Source: Zygnema cylindricum
Taxonomy: Eukaryota > Streptophyta > Zygnematophyceae > Zygnematales > Zygnemataceae
NCBI GenBank assembly: GCA_037447655.1
Contig: JBBHKE010002320.1
Coordinates: 21,001 to 85,000, forward strand
Length of the DNA: 64,000 nucleotides
Direction of reading: 5' to 3'
The notes below the pieces were generated by a model that did not search any database, was not told the DNA's origin, and worked only from the letters and a program-made list of their open reading frames with translations. Shown piece by piece: positions 22,024-35,100 of this stretch (within the stretch, counting starts at the first letter, position 1; each line of letters begins with the position of its first letter). A program made the translations under genes and the position numbers.

Positions 22024-22771
22024 GTGACAAAGCGGGTTGACAGGGCCGCTCGAAGGAAAGGACGCGACGGCGGCAGCGGGCGCGAAGCAGGAGGCCAACG
22101 GGTGGGGAGGGGGGCGAGCGGCGACGGCGGGCGGCGGTTCGGGGAAGCTGGGAGCGTCGGGAGCCGTCGATCGGGATCCAAACGGGGGGGTAGGGGGGGA
22201 GGAAGGCGACCGTTGAACAGTACACCGCCAATCGCTATTAGCGTAGTGTACGCTAATCCCGTCCCGCTTTTTTTTACTATTATTCTCCATTAGCGTAGTT
22301 CATTCTATTTTTTTCTTTACTCTATTTAGGGTTAATTTTTTAGTACCGTACAAAATGGAAGTACGCCATTATTTAATTAGTGTCGTGTACGAACTGTGTC
22401 AGACCGTACAATATTGTACCTTTTTAAGTGCAAAAGTATAATTAATGAGTTTTAATAACCGTGGACGCATGAGAATGTGCGCTCTAAAAATGGGATATAA
22501 TCGGGTTGTCAAATATCACGTTAGCACATATTCGTCCAGCAACCACGTTTCGAATGTGTGAACGTACAATTTGTGTACGATTTGTCAGATTTTATACGAA
22601 TACATATATTAGTGTAAGCATGTTTGCGACCGATATTTATTTTTTCAAAGACCCAAATTAGAATTATTAAACAATTAGAATGTATGTTTTTTTTCGAAAT
22701 TTTCAAATTCTTAATTAACGTACACCACTGTAATTTTTCATACACGCTAAAGAAACTTCTACGCTAATAGC

Positions 22772-22981
22772 TAGTGTTGGGTATCGAGGACCCATTGCCG
22801 ATATTCGATATATATCGAATTTCATGTACCCGATATTCGATATATCGCTTCGATATATCGAATTTCAAATTATCGCGATATATCGCCGATATATCGCCAA
22901 TATATCGTATCGACGATATATCGAATATGAAAATTTTAAATTTTTTTTTCAAACCCCCCCCCCCCCCACTGAGCGCTCAGT

Positions 22982-23014
<33 letters not shown>

Positions 23015-23225
23015 AAAAACCCGTACGATTTTTCGTACGATTCTCCGTACGATTTTTCGTACGGTTTTCCGTACTCTGCCTGTACGGACACGAAATTTTT
23101 GCGATATATATCGCGATAATTTATGTTGGTCTCGGTACGATATATCGAGGATCCTCCTCGATCGATATTCGATATATCGAATATCGAGATTATCGCGATA
23201 TGAATCTACCCGATACCCAACACTA
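22772..23225. mobile_element. nested hAT-type MITE, 8-bp target duplication, CGATATATCG-rich
   Basis: The element begins TAGTGTTGGGTATCG and ends CGATACCCAACACTA. It is flanked by direct repeats of CTAATAGC (22764-22771 and 23226-23233). An 8-bp duplication and a TAGTGTTGGG-like terminus are hallmarks of the hAT superfamily. The 454-bp body has no coding capacity. It is packed with the palindrome CGATATATCG and close variants on both sides of a central C-run/G-run palindrome, so nearly the whole element can fold. Iterated CGTACGATTTTTCGTACG words lie at 23023-23075. Confidence 0.9.
22954..23012. repeat. C14 - ACTGAGCGCTCAGT - G31 palindrome
   Basis: Fourteen C residues, the perfect palindrome ACTGAGCGCTCAGT, then thirty-one G residues. 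The structure is a hairpin with a C:G stem, and the G-run alone can form a quadruplex. The unequal run lengths may be real slippage or an assembly or sequencing artefact. Confidence 0.85.
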
Positions 23226-23246
23226 CTAATAGCGATTGGCAGTGTA

Positions 23247-25675
23247 CTGTAGCTTGAGGGACACGCTATAGGGAGTAGCGGCATATTATACGGACGCTAG
23301 TAATTTATTGTATTTGTTGTATTTTAGGAAAGCGTAAAGTGCGGAGAATACGTTATGCGTTTCACGTTTTTTTGCACTTTTGAAAGTGGTGGATTTTAGA
23401 TACGCGCTTTTGGATGTTTGTAGCCGTTGAATGTCGGTGTAAATTTCTCCGTTGGGAGGAAAGTTCGGGGAAAGCTGGACTTTCACCCGTTAAGGAAGTT
23501 TTTGAGAAGTTGTGCGATAAAAAGTTCAACCGTCGTACTGTACCATATTTGCGGAAAATCAGGTGGGCCTATCGTGACACGTGTGGTTTAAGAGAAGAAA
23601 AAAATAGACAGGATACACGAAAATTGCTCGCGAAATTTTTGAGAAACCTTTTCAAGTCGTCGCAAAAAGGAAATCGAATCGTCCACATTTTGAAGGCTGC
23701 AACTTTTAGACGTAACAGGAAAGTACGGTACTGTACTCTTTGTCTTTTTCGTGTTTTCCCACATTTATGTTCTTTCCGCATTTAATTACTTTGTTTGTAC
23801 TCGCGACGCGGCGAGTTTGTTCTGGTCAAAGTCAAAACATGACCCGGGTCGTCCCATGTCATTATGAAAGCGCTAGAAAATGAGGATTCTCTAGACCTAA
23901 AGTCCTAAACTGACCTGAAATAACCATACGGACAAACCGTGTGTTCGAAATATCTGCGATGCTACGCAGTCGTACGACCAGTACGGCGAAAGGCGGGACC
24001 CAGCCGATACTGAAACTGAAATCGGTAAATTCCAATTCGATATGAAGCCCTAAGGAAGTGCGGCGATTCGTCAATTTTCTTTTTGGTCTTCTAGGGTTAG
24101 GGTATGTCCCCATGTACTTGTAACTTAGCGAACTTACTTTGTATTTTAGCGCGGATCCGCCGGACCCGGTTTTCTAAGTGTCCCTATGTCTGTAAGGACG
24201 AAATCTTAACTTACGCTTGTGACGATTGTATACGTCATCAATACCTGTGACGGTTGTCAACGTCTACAATTTGTGGTCGCACGTTATTTTTTGGAACTGC
24301 TTGTGACGTTGCATGTCTTACCGTGACATTGTAGACGCACCGCCTTCCAGCCTGTGCCGTTTCACGGTTGAACACGGTTCGCTTTGCCTTAGCGTCTCCT
24401 ATCCGGTCGACGTGAAATGGCATCGGAATTTGAAGACCCGTTCAAAAAAAGAAATCCGTACTGGACGAAAACAGACAAAACTAAACAAATTTTGTACTTT
24501 TATTTGTCGTATTCGAGCGCAAACGGACAAAACATAGCGAATTCTGTACTTTTCTTTGTCCTTGGAAATCGTATGAAAATTTTCGAAAATTACGGCACGT
24601 GCGAATATATGTTCCTATTCGTTTATCGAAAATACCTAGTTTTAAAACACATCGCGCATGTGTTTTAAACGTAAGGTTGATGATGACGTTTTTTGTCGTG
24701 GAAGTGGGTCGAAAAACACAAGACGACAAATTTTGATGCATCCTAAATTCGAGGATGACGCAATTTGTACTCTACAAATTTGCGATTCCTTCGTACGGTT
24801 GCAACTTAGGCAGTACGGCGCTAAGTTTTACAGGAAAACGACAGAAAAAAACCCTTACTTATGCACATGGGGACATACCCTTAGCCGTTGTATCAAATGA
24901 CAAATGGTCGCGCTGGATAAAGAAACCATTGTTTCAAAAACTACAGCAATCTATCGTTACAGTTCGAACTATTTTCGTATAGCGCGAGTTTTTTGGACTA
25001 GGAAACAAAACCTGAGCGCATCGCCCAATACCCATCTGGAGCACGATACTTCTACTAAAAACCTGTTTTTTGTTTGCTTGTTTTTTTTTTTTTTTTTTGT
25101 GAATTGAAAAAGCATAGGGAAAACAAACTTTTGATTCTGAAAAAGAAAAAGAATCTTTGAGCCGGTTTAACTCCAAATGATTCTGACTCAAAAATTGGAA
25201 AATCAGTCATTCAATTCTCTGTTGGAAGTATACTATTCAGTTTTTGCGATGGATTTTGTTTCACTTTCACAAAATTTGTTCAAAATGTTTTTGCCAAAAA
25301 AAAAGGGGGGGAAGAAACTTCCAAAAACTTCAAGTAACTTCACACATAGAAAACATTGTACATTATTGTTGTTTGACAGTTTTTTTCCGTTTTATTTTAC
25401 TCATTTTTTCTGGAAGTAGGCAAGATTATAAAGCAGTGGCATAATTGCAGCGACTGAAAATCTGAAAACAACATCCTTATCAGTTTGAAACGTGGAAGGC
25501 TTGAAACCTCACAGTACTTAAAAACTAAATTAAAAAAAAAAACAGATCAAATACAGATCAAATTTGAAGTAAAAACTGACATTTAGGAATAGAAATGCTC
25601 TCTTCCTCACAGCCTCATCGCCAAACTACTCGACTGAAACCTTTTTCTCGTCGTCCCTATCCATTCTATTTCTAC
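23247..25675. other. gene-free repeat-rich DNA
   Basis: No supportable exon. At about 24700-24860 lies another copy of part of the dispersed repeat seen at 19450-19660. At 24215-24345 short words such as GTGACGGTTGTCAACGTC recur; related ones (GTCTACAACCGTCACAA) appear at 54485-54590. Poly-T and poly-A runs near 25080 and 25300 are low complexity. Confidence 0.5.
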
Positions 25676-25679
25676 ACAA

Positions 25680-25764
25680 CATAGTCACATGTTATACACA
25701 CCATAGTCACATGTTCTACACACCATAGTCACATGTTCTACACACCATAGTCACATGCTTCGTC
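25680..25764 (+). repeat. 22-bp tandem repeat, 4 copies
   Basis: CATAGTCACATGTTCTACAC plus two bases is repeated at 25680, 25702, 25724 and 25746 with few changes. It stands alone in gene-free DNA downstream of the hnRNP-like gene. Confidence 0.9.
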
Positions 25765-28700
25765 GCTAACCTTCTATAATCTTTAACCTCTGGCTCAGTT
25801 ATCCTCCCAGAAGCTAATCCGCACTCTCAAGAACCTCTACTTCCTATGGGCGTCACAAATTGTCACAAAGTTGCAGGTTCTATGACTTGCCATCTGCTCG
25901 TTGCTTCTCTCCACATGGCACACGCACAGACATTTCAATGTGTGGAAATTATTTATAATTATTAGAAACACTGTACATCGTTACCCAATACTGTGCGCAT
26001 ATCATATGGCATAACATCCATATAGATCCGAGAAACCACATGTAGCATTTCTAATTGTACACTCACACTTGAACAGTGCTCTCGGGCAAGATACTTCCTT
26101 CTTGTGCTTTCCAAGCACTACGAGAGTCTGAAAGTTGGGATGAGATGAGGTAAGTCGAGTCATACCACTTCGAGTCTATCAAAACGCCTTTGTTGTAACC
26201 TTACTATGCCTGTACCATACGACCTTCTTCACTACACGATTCTGTACCTGTTGATGTCACTAACTCTCCCAAAACTCTCCCAAACTTTTAGGCATGTGCT
26301 CTCCCTCTCTCCATCTATCTACCTATCCATATATATTTGTTGCAAATAATTAAGGATTTAAACCTTGTGTGTTTTTGTTTAACCAATTCCCTATTTTAAT
26401 TGTGTGAATTCAGCTTTAATCGTGCAGTTCTTTACTTGTCAATGATCTCTCAAGCGTTTACTCTCTCATGTCAATGTGTAAGCGTGAGAGCTAATCTGTT
26501 GGGCTTCTTGATTGATAATGAGCTACTGTGGTGATAATATTAGTAATATGGACACTCTCCAATAGCAGATTGCCCAAAACTATCCTTTCTGTTGTGATTT
26601 TTCTGAAACTTTTGTCAACTTGTGAGAACTTTTTATTTTTCTGAGGGCCAACCATGAAGCTGTGTTACAACTGTTGCATAAATGGTACCAACAATATCAA
26701 CTGACTCTGACACAGTGCAACAGCAACGATGTTTGGATTTTTTTGTCACTAACGGTTACAGCTTGGTGGATTGTCATTATCAATATCACTAGCTTATATA
26801 GTCCATAAGAAAATCAAATTAGACTCGTGGAGTAACAATAGTGGATGGAACAAAGAATATAGTGCTGGACACATTTAAACAGCCCAGCCCTGTATTGTAA
26901 ATTGAATGAGTTATGGACCAACATTTTCACTAGGTTCATGAAATCTAGCCACATCGTGAATTCTCATATCTGATACTTGTTCGAGTTGAACTAGCTTGTC
27001 TGTCCCGACTTCCTGAAAATGTCTCAATTACTATTTAGACAGAAAACCCTGGCTATTATTATTCCCAGTTGCAAGCCCACTACATCCGAAAACACCAGTT
27101 TCCACAACATAGAACGTGACTTTTTGGTGACACAGACCATACACCGTAACTAGAGCACTGATTTTGGCAGCATAAAACATGTGTCACGACTAGAAACACC
27201 AATATTGGCACCATAGGACAGTATCGTTGACTAAAAAACAGCGATGTGCCAACCTGAATGTATGACCCAGGCTAAGTCGGAACCTCAAACTCAGAGGCAG
27301 ATCAGCAATGCAACATCTTCAGTACACTAAAAGCAAATTTGAAGATCGAGTTCAGGACAACCATTAAAAACAGCCAGACTCGACTTCTACAGGACTATAA
27401 AAATCAAGACTTCAATGTCGGAAGAAAGGACCACCTTGGTTCAAAGACAGACAGCATAAACAATTTCCACTCAGATGAATCCCATTCTAACAACACGACA
27501 AACTGAACACTTTAAATTTAACAATGTCAGTTGCAAACACCAGACTCGACACAAACCGGAAAAGGACAGGTTGCTTAAATTGAAACAGTTCAATTATTAT
27601 TTCTCAGCCATAAATAGGTCAGCATTGCGACTGACTGACACATTTTTAAATAGTAAGAAGAGAAAAAGTCTTTTCCCTTTCCCGGGAATACCTGACGCCC
27701 ATGAAGTTATGGATGGATATGGACCACCTTGGAGTCCTCCCTGACTGTAAAAAAGCTTGTATCAAATGCTAGAAGTGGGACTACAAAAAAAAGCTGTCCC
27801 TTACACAGAAAACAGGTCAGCCGACAACGGAACAACAGTCGCTATATAAAACCAGTTGAAAGAAAAACACCACAGAGCGCCTGTCCCTGCTGGCATTATT
27901 ACCCAATCAAGAAAAAAACAAGCATGGAAAACGCTTCTCCGGTACTTGAGAGGATCATGAAGCTTCCTCCCGAGTACCGTTCAGCGAATTCGCCCAATTC
28001 AAGAAATGTAAGAAATTAACGGTAACTGTAACTGCATTTCCACATACTTTCCCAAAGAAAGGGATGTGTACAGCCATCAGCAGCAGATTATCCTGATGGG
28101 ACGCTCTTCATTTTCACCATCTCCTTGCTCGAGCTGCTGACAGCATAGCACAAATCTCATTGTTCGCTCACTAAAGGACGAATTGATCAAGGCGGAAATG
28201 ACATTAAGTTTGAAATAACTCCAGCAATTTTACCATTTGACCAAGAGCCAATCAAAACATGGTGTTTTCTTTTAAGGGTGCTACCCCCCATCTCCTAAAG
28301 CACAAGGGATTCAACGTTTTCATTCTACGTTCCTCCGCAATTCAAAAGCAACGACAGCTTCCAGCTGTCAATATCAATATGACTACTTCACTTTCCCATG
28401 TTCAGGATGCCGAAACCTCCGGCGCCATATTTCATCGATATCTGTTCCACAATTTCGTGCATTTTAATCTCTTGCTGATGCAAGAAGCAAGAAGAGGGTC
28501 TACATTGGATCGATGCAACGCAGACATCCTGTTGGCGTCCAACGATGTTCATAAAATCTGTCGCAGAGCGCAATAAAAACACCCACTGGTTTGATTTGGT
28601 TGCTACGTGTTTTAAATGAGAAACACCAATTATGAGCGGAAAGTTGCCAAAAGTCCATGCAATCACTTGCAAGATATACACTTGCAAGCATTGCCATTAA

Positions 28701-29173
28701 AGCCACGAAATTAATACAGCGCGGAACGTCATAATGGCTACGGCATACGAAACGTACAATGAAATCAGAAAAGAGACGTCGTTGAATAATCATCCCAAAC
28801 GTGTTAGCAATTCAGTGTTAATCATGAAGTCAATCAATGCTAATTCACTTCATCTCTTCAAATCTGGAAATGGAAGCATCCATTTTCAAACGGACTGGCT
28901 CGCTATTACTATGTAGCAATGAAGAAACAATGGCATTGAAAATGGCGTCTGCTTTCTATAGGTGAGGGCTACTTACCACCTGACTGAAGGGCCAATGCCG
29001 ATCCCAGAACGTTGTAATTTACAATATAGCTGTGCAACAGTGAAATAAGCCACGTCATGGCGGCTTTACTTCCCATACATTTAAATTGAGACATCCTTGA
29101 CCCTAATACCTGCCAAACGGCGGTCCTAAAAGGCTTAGGATACTAAGCATATCCTGGACATTTGGCTTACCTG
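25765..29173. other. gene-free DNA, upper part probably 3'UTR of the hnRNP-like gene
   Basis: No coding exon is recognised on either strand. The hnRNP-like stop codon (29176-29174) is followed three bases later by a good donor (GTAAGC in the minus sense), so the mature 3'UTR is probably spliced and extends to lower coordinates, perhaps by several hundred bases. Its polyadenylation point cannot be fixed from sequence. Frames near 28259-28687 have no family resemblance. Confidence 0.4.
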
Positions 29174-32100
29174 TCAAAAATGTGACGAAGAACCACTTCC
29201 TTGACCAAAGTTTCCAGGAGCGTGTGCCTGAGGTTGTTGGGCCGATCCCATTGCAGTGCTGAAGGGTGCAGGGGCTGGAGATTGGAAAGATCCACCTCCT
29301 CCAGGTGCATTTCCAAAAGGCTGGATGGGGAAAGACAGGAAAAAGGTCATTTATCAGATTAGTCTAGAAAATAAGCCACAAGCTGAAACTGAGAGAAATA
29401 TATTCCACATGCTGTCGATATCTGTTTACTACGCGACATGTTACATGGTAGTAAAGCACACCTCACAAATCATAATACGTCATAAGGTCGTAGCGTCTCA
29501 ATTCACAGCGTCAGAATCACTATGTCCGGAGAGATTCTTCTTAAAAAGGAAAGAACAAAAAGAACAACATAATGAACAGCGAACAGAAACAACTACAGGC
29601 AACAGTAGCGCTGGATTATAAGCCCGAACCAACAGATCCAAGACTGACAGAAACAATGCTTCAAATTCTGCTTTGGATAAATTAAAATCGGGCTATACAT
29701 ACAAAAAATCTAGAGTCTGACATACTTCCAAAAAAATCAGCCAAGCTGCGATAGGACTAATAAAAGAATCAAGACAATAGAGAAAAACATGGCTTAAAAG
29801 AACTACCACCTACATTGGAAATATCTGGCAGCAACCTGCTTCTCATTCATCTGTATTCATTTCTGCAATCTCCATTTCTATTACTGCAACACTTTCACTA
29901 CCCCAATTTGATCGTGGCACCCGCAGGACTTCACTTGGCTCAAGGTTAATTGAAACAGACATGAAACTGATTTACACTCTTCCAGCATGTAATTATTTAA
30001 CAGCTTGAATAAATACCCTCGTGCTCATACTTGGATCACATTTGACGCCAGTTGCAGTTACATCCATAAAATTACAGGAAATTTACTTATGTCTTGTCCA
30101 TATCAAGACTTTTTATCACCCAAATTCGAAATATTAGCAAAATAAGGCAGAGACCGAGACACAAGCCAGACATACCTCAGAAGAAGATTGGTTGTTAAAG
30201 TCGTGCTGGCTGTTGTAGGTTGTACCATAAGTCGCAGCGTAACTTCCAGAGTGGGGGCCTGACGGTCCACCAGGAAAGCTGTTAGGAGTTCCTGGAGCTC
30301 CCGAAGAAGGGGCAGAAGACCCTTGAGGGGCAGAAGAGGGCATAGGCACAAATTGTCCCCCATACCCTCCACCATAACTCTGTCTGCAGTTAATCAAAAA
30401 CATTTCCACGATAAGACAAAAGTAAGTGTATTTGACCATGCAGTAAGAACAACATGTCCTTCAGACCATACATTATGTGATCTTGAGACAACAGGAGCAC
30501 CTATAAATGACATATCACCAGCTCCCACACTACATAATGGCATCACAGAAATAATCTCAACAAGGGCAACAAAGCAGTTTAAATGACAGGGTTTAAAGAT
30601 GACAAAGTAAAAAACTCAAACAGATCAAACAAACCAGCTTGGGGCTCTGCTGCTTGACCTCTCGGTTGAGTGTAAAAAGTTGGAGACAGCACATTTTCAG
30701 CATGTTATTTAAAGCAATGAATAAATAATTTATAAACAAATACCTGGACGATTCAGCAACCATAGGCTGATTAGCATCAGCTGCCTCCACACGTGCCCTT
30801 GGGTAACCTCGAGGTTCCATATACATTGGGCCAACATCCTGGAAGCACAAGGAAACCCTACCATGGAGTTGTTCAAGAAACCTGCAACTACTTGCATTAT
30901 GTCGGGAGCAGCTTCAACAGCAAAGTATTCACTAAAACTGACGTTTCAGTCAGAACAGTTTAAGATGGTGATTACAGACAACGGATAACAAAAATACAAA
31001 AACTATGACCAAAAGAAGAGCAAAACATAAAGAAAGGCCACTCTTTTATAAAAAGCACACGTACCCCAGGTGAGGCTATAACATATGGCCTCTTGACACC
31101 AACCACTTGCACCCTATCATCCATAGAATAGACAACAGTCGGTTGAACAGGAGGAGGCGCTTGAGCTAAAAGCCTCATCGCATATCCTCTTCCTTGGATC
31201 CTTTCAAGCCTTTCAGCATAAGTCTCTTGTTTCTGCCCATACGAGTTTCCTTGATATCTAGGACCAGGACCGTAGCCACGTTCATCTCTTCCATGTCTGC
31301 TTCCTCCATACCCTCCCTTCCGATCCCTATCATGTCCCCTATCATCTCGCTCATGTCGTCCACCTCGTCTGTCATCTCTCCTGCGATTATGATCACCACC
31401 ACGATCATAACCTCTCTCACCCCTTGACCCGCCCCTTCCACCCTCACCTTTGTCTCCACCCCGTCTGTCCATGGCCTTCAATCTAGCTTGTCCTGGTTTT
31501 GTGAACTCTGATTCTGGAAGATCCTTCATGAGGACTTCCAGGGCTTCCGCTGCAGCTGTTTGCTTTGCCTTAGTTTTCTGCCTTCCCTTCCCGATCGCAG
31601 AAACCTCGGGAACACCATTGATACCACCACGAATTTTTGCTGTGATTTCAAAAGGCCCAAGGTTGGTGTCTGATTGTGTCTCATATGTAACCTGGCATAG
31701 ACGTAAACAAAACGAAGGAGAACAAGAAGTTAAAATATAAACGTTAACGAAATTGAGTGCAAAGGCAGCCCTTGTACATTAGACAAAAAGTTACAGATAC
31801 CCCAAAAAGGTTCTAAAACATCAGAGTAGGCAACATGTCACTAGAATAACCAAACACATACACATAAACCAAACATTCTTGCGGTTTACATGACAACGAA
31901 TTTCAGAAAAGCAGCATTAAAAAAACTGTAGAAAGTGAGCAGCTGTTACAAATGTGGACTTGGCTCCAGGTTGTGAACCATTGTTTTTGGTTCAGTTGGA
32001 GTTTTCCCTTGACAGTTTCAGAGTGGCCCAATAAAATGACTGATTTTACTTCATATTCAAATCATCTTCAGCGACCCTCACTTCATTCCTTGATTTGGCA

Positions 32101-35100
32101 ACTGACATGTAGCATGTTTTGGGTTGGCAGTCATCAGTATGTTCAAATGTACACTATTGTCCAATAAAACATGAGGGAGGTTCAAAGCTGTAAAATGATT
32201 ATGTCGTTCAGTGTGCAAGCCCACCTCAGTTTCGTTCATAAATATATAAATGGTTTGAGTTCACGTCTATTTGAGACAAACAAAGGGCATCCTTCAGGCA
32301 CCCTTGTCATCTGTAATCCTCTTTGGAACGGCTTGGAGTTTTCTGAGTTAAAACTAATCATACTAAAGAGACGCTGTAAGCGAATGTTACATAAAAGGTT
32401 GGATTTTAGGAGGAGTGTCAGATGGAACTGGCTCAGAGCTAAATACAGATGTTCAGCGATACCCTACTTTGAACAGAAATGCCAAACAGAGGTACGCTAA
32501 TTAGACTGGAATCACAAAAATACTCAAACTAAAAATTACAGATTCAAAAAGACGAAAGAGTAATCGATCTAAAACATTAAAATTAAATTGAAAAAAAACC
32601 CAATACAACGCTATCAACTCATATGTACTTTCCATTTACAATCAACAGCTTTCTGACGAAGATGAAGCAGCGACAAAATGGCTATTGAGTCACAGACAGG
32701 CTAATGCTATACAGTGTCCACCTGCTAAAAACAGATCCGAGGAACTGTGGCCATACCTCTGCTCGATTTCTTGAAGCAAACTCATGCAATATACTTAGAG
32801 GTGTCTTGTTTGCAAGCTTTTCATCCTTCCTCAAGTTTGCAATAAGTTTGTGTACTTTGGTAACCAAATGACGTTCGTATTCCTCTTCAAAATCTGAGCC
32901 AAAACCACACATATTGCACTCATACTTGTCGTTCACAACCTTATCCGCAGAAGGCTTTGCAAATTTTGATTCGGAGTCCTCAGTGGTCTTATCAGCTCCC
33001 ACAACAGGCGTTTCACCTTCCCCAGGGGCAGATTGGGCAATAGGTTCTGACTCTGTCTCTTCCTTCACTGAAACACCAGGACCTGTATCTGTTGCAGCTG
33101 TCCCTAAATTAGGTGATGGTTTTGAAGATGGTTTAGGTGCAGCAGAGGGCTTCATTGGAGTTGTTTTCTGCTTTACTGCAACCCCGTTTGCAGAAGCCTT
33201 TTCCTCCCTCTCCGCTTGTTCTCGCAATACCCGCAAAAGAGAGTCAATACTTGACTTTTCATCCTCCGCATCTCGTCGACCTTTTCCTCTATCACGGCCG
33301 TCATAACGTTCATCCCGAGATCCTCCCCTATTTCCCCTGGGGCTATCATACCTACCACCTGCATCTCCAGTCCAAGAATCCCTCGACTCAAATCCACCTC
33401 TCCCACTCCGCACAGGAAAACCACCACGAACGCCTCCTTTCACAGGTCTTGCTTTAGTTTGGGGCTTAGCCAATGTCACTCTCATGCGTACCTGTGAACA
33501 AAGATAACAAACCAAAGCAGTAAGTTCAAAATTAGAAACTGAAAAAAAAATTAACACAAGAAACCTTCAAAAAGCTCATCAGGAAAAGTCTGCGAAATCA
33601 GAAAAGCATTCCCGAAACACTGTTTCTGTGAGAGCCACAGTCTGGATTCATAAAAAAACACCACATTAGTATCAAATACATCAAAAAATCCAGACATTTA
33701 CTCCCTTTTCTACTCACCTTTGTCCCATCTTCAGTAATCTCTTCATTGTTCAACGCTTCAATTGCAGCAACGGCAGCATCTCGGGACTTAAAATTAACAA
33801 ATCCAAAGTCCTTCCTCTTTGCTGCCGACATGTTTTTTGCCAGCACAACTCTTTCAATCTCCCCAAATTTTCCGAAGTGCAATCGGACCTGGTCCTCGGT
33901 CCACATAGGAGGCATGCCATCCACAAACACCGACTTCACCTGAAACAAAGAGGCGCCCTTTCTTAAATCATGAGAAAAACATGATCTGACTCAGCCCAAA
34001 AAAACTGCCACTGATACACACAAAGCGCAATTGTGATATTTTTTTTGAAAACAGATGTTCTGCTCAAACATTACTAATTCGTCTTTAATCAAAGTTTCCA
34101 TCCATCAGAAAAAGACATACTAGTTAATAAAGACGGGAAAAGGAACCACGGTGATCTGTTCAAACAATATCTGACAAACGAATAGGCAAACAAAAAGAAA
34201 TCTTGCAAGCAGAAAAATCCGCTCCTTTTCTAAAAAAAAAAAAAGCTTGTGAAGGTCCTGCAGTGCTGTAATTGCTATCATTGCATTATTTTGCAGCAGC
34301 TTCAAACTCAGAGAACCTAAAAACAATCGGTTTTCCGAATTCCCAAAGTCTTACACAAGCCAAACCGGTAAAATCCTTACCTGTGACATAGTTTCTTCAT
34401 CGGGCTCATTCAACGGTTGTGCCCATGCAACTTTAGCTGATCTATCTAAGCCAAACATAGCCTCCGGAGTCTGTAGTTTCCGCCAAGCATTAAGTGCATC
34501 CTTATGTTCCTTAAATTCTACAAAGGCGAACCCACGATTCATTCCTTCATGCTGAGGGTCTTCCATGAGTGTCACTTCCTCGAGACCCATGATACCGTAG
34601 TTATTAAGAGACACCATAACCTGAGACAACTCCAAGACAAAACCTGTAAATCAAACACTCTGGCAGGTATTTTACTAGAATCAAGCAAGAAAAAGAGCAC
34701 TAAACCAATTCTATAGATACCATTCGAAGGAGAAATGAAAAAGAGGGGGTCGGAGGGGGGCGCAAAATTGAGAGATTCCCAACTTCATGTAGGTGGAACT
34801 AACTTACATCTTCCTTGGCCCATGACTTGTTAATGTTGCCAACAAAAAGTGTATCATTCTCTTCACTTGGAAGGACACCTACTTTCTTCCCCCTCACCTG
34901 CAGCACAGCATGACTCCAGCGTGAGACTTCAAGTATCACAATCTCAAATAAGTACTAATTTTGTAAAACGGAAAATTTTGCTAAAATCAGTCAAGCACTG
35001 GCCAAAACACAAAACAGCAAACTTTTTTGCTATGAAATCAGACATAAATTGAGCCTCTCGCAGCATATGTTTGGTACATAATAAACATACGCACTGCCTG

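Larger units (their letters stand above)
22223..23244. mobile_element. TA-flanked MITE of the CACCG family, interrupted by a nested hAT MITE
   Basis: The left end CACCGCCAATCGCTATTAGC starts at 22223 after TA; the right end CTAATAGCGATTGGCAGTG finishes at 23244 before TA. The interior resembles the larger members at 56093 and 61303 (word AGACCGTACAATATTGTAC and the spacing of AT-rich blocks). The element is split near its right end by the hAT MITE at 22772-23225, so the host element without the insertion is about 560 bp. Confidence 0.8.

Noticed and set aside
21193-22290. Minus-strand 365-residue open frame spanning the AGP gene and its upstream repeat
   Set aside because: It runs through the CT microsatellite and promoter and into the intron. 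The signal peptide, TATA box and splice sites define the shorter AGP instead.
22949-23284. Arg/Lys/Val-repeat open frames over the hAT MITE
   Set aside because: They are translations of CGTACGATTTTTCGTACG iterations and homopolymer runs within a non-coding MITE.
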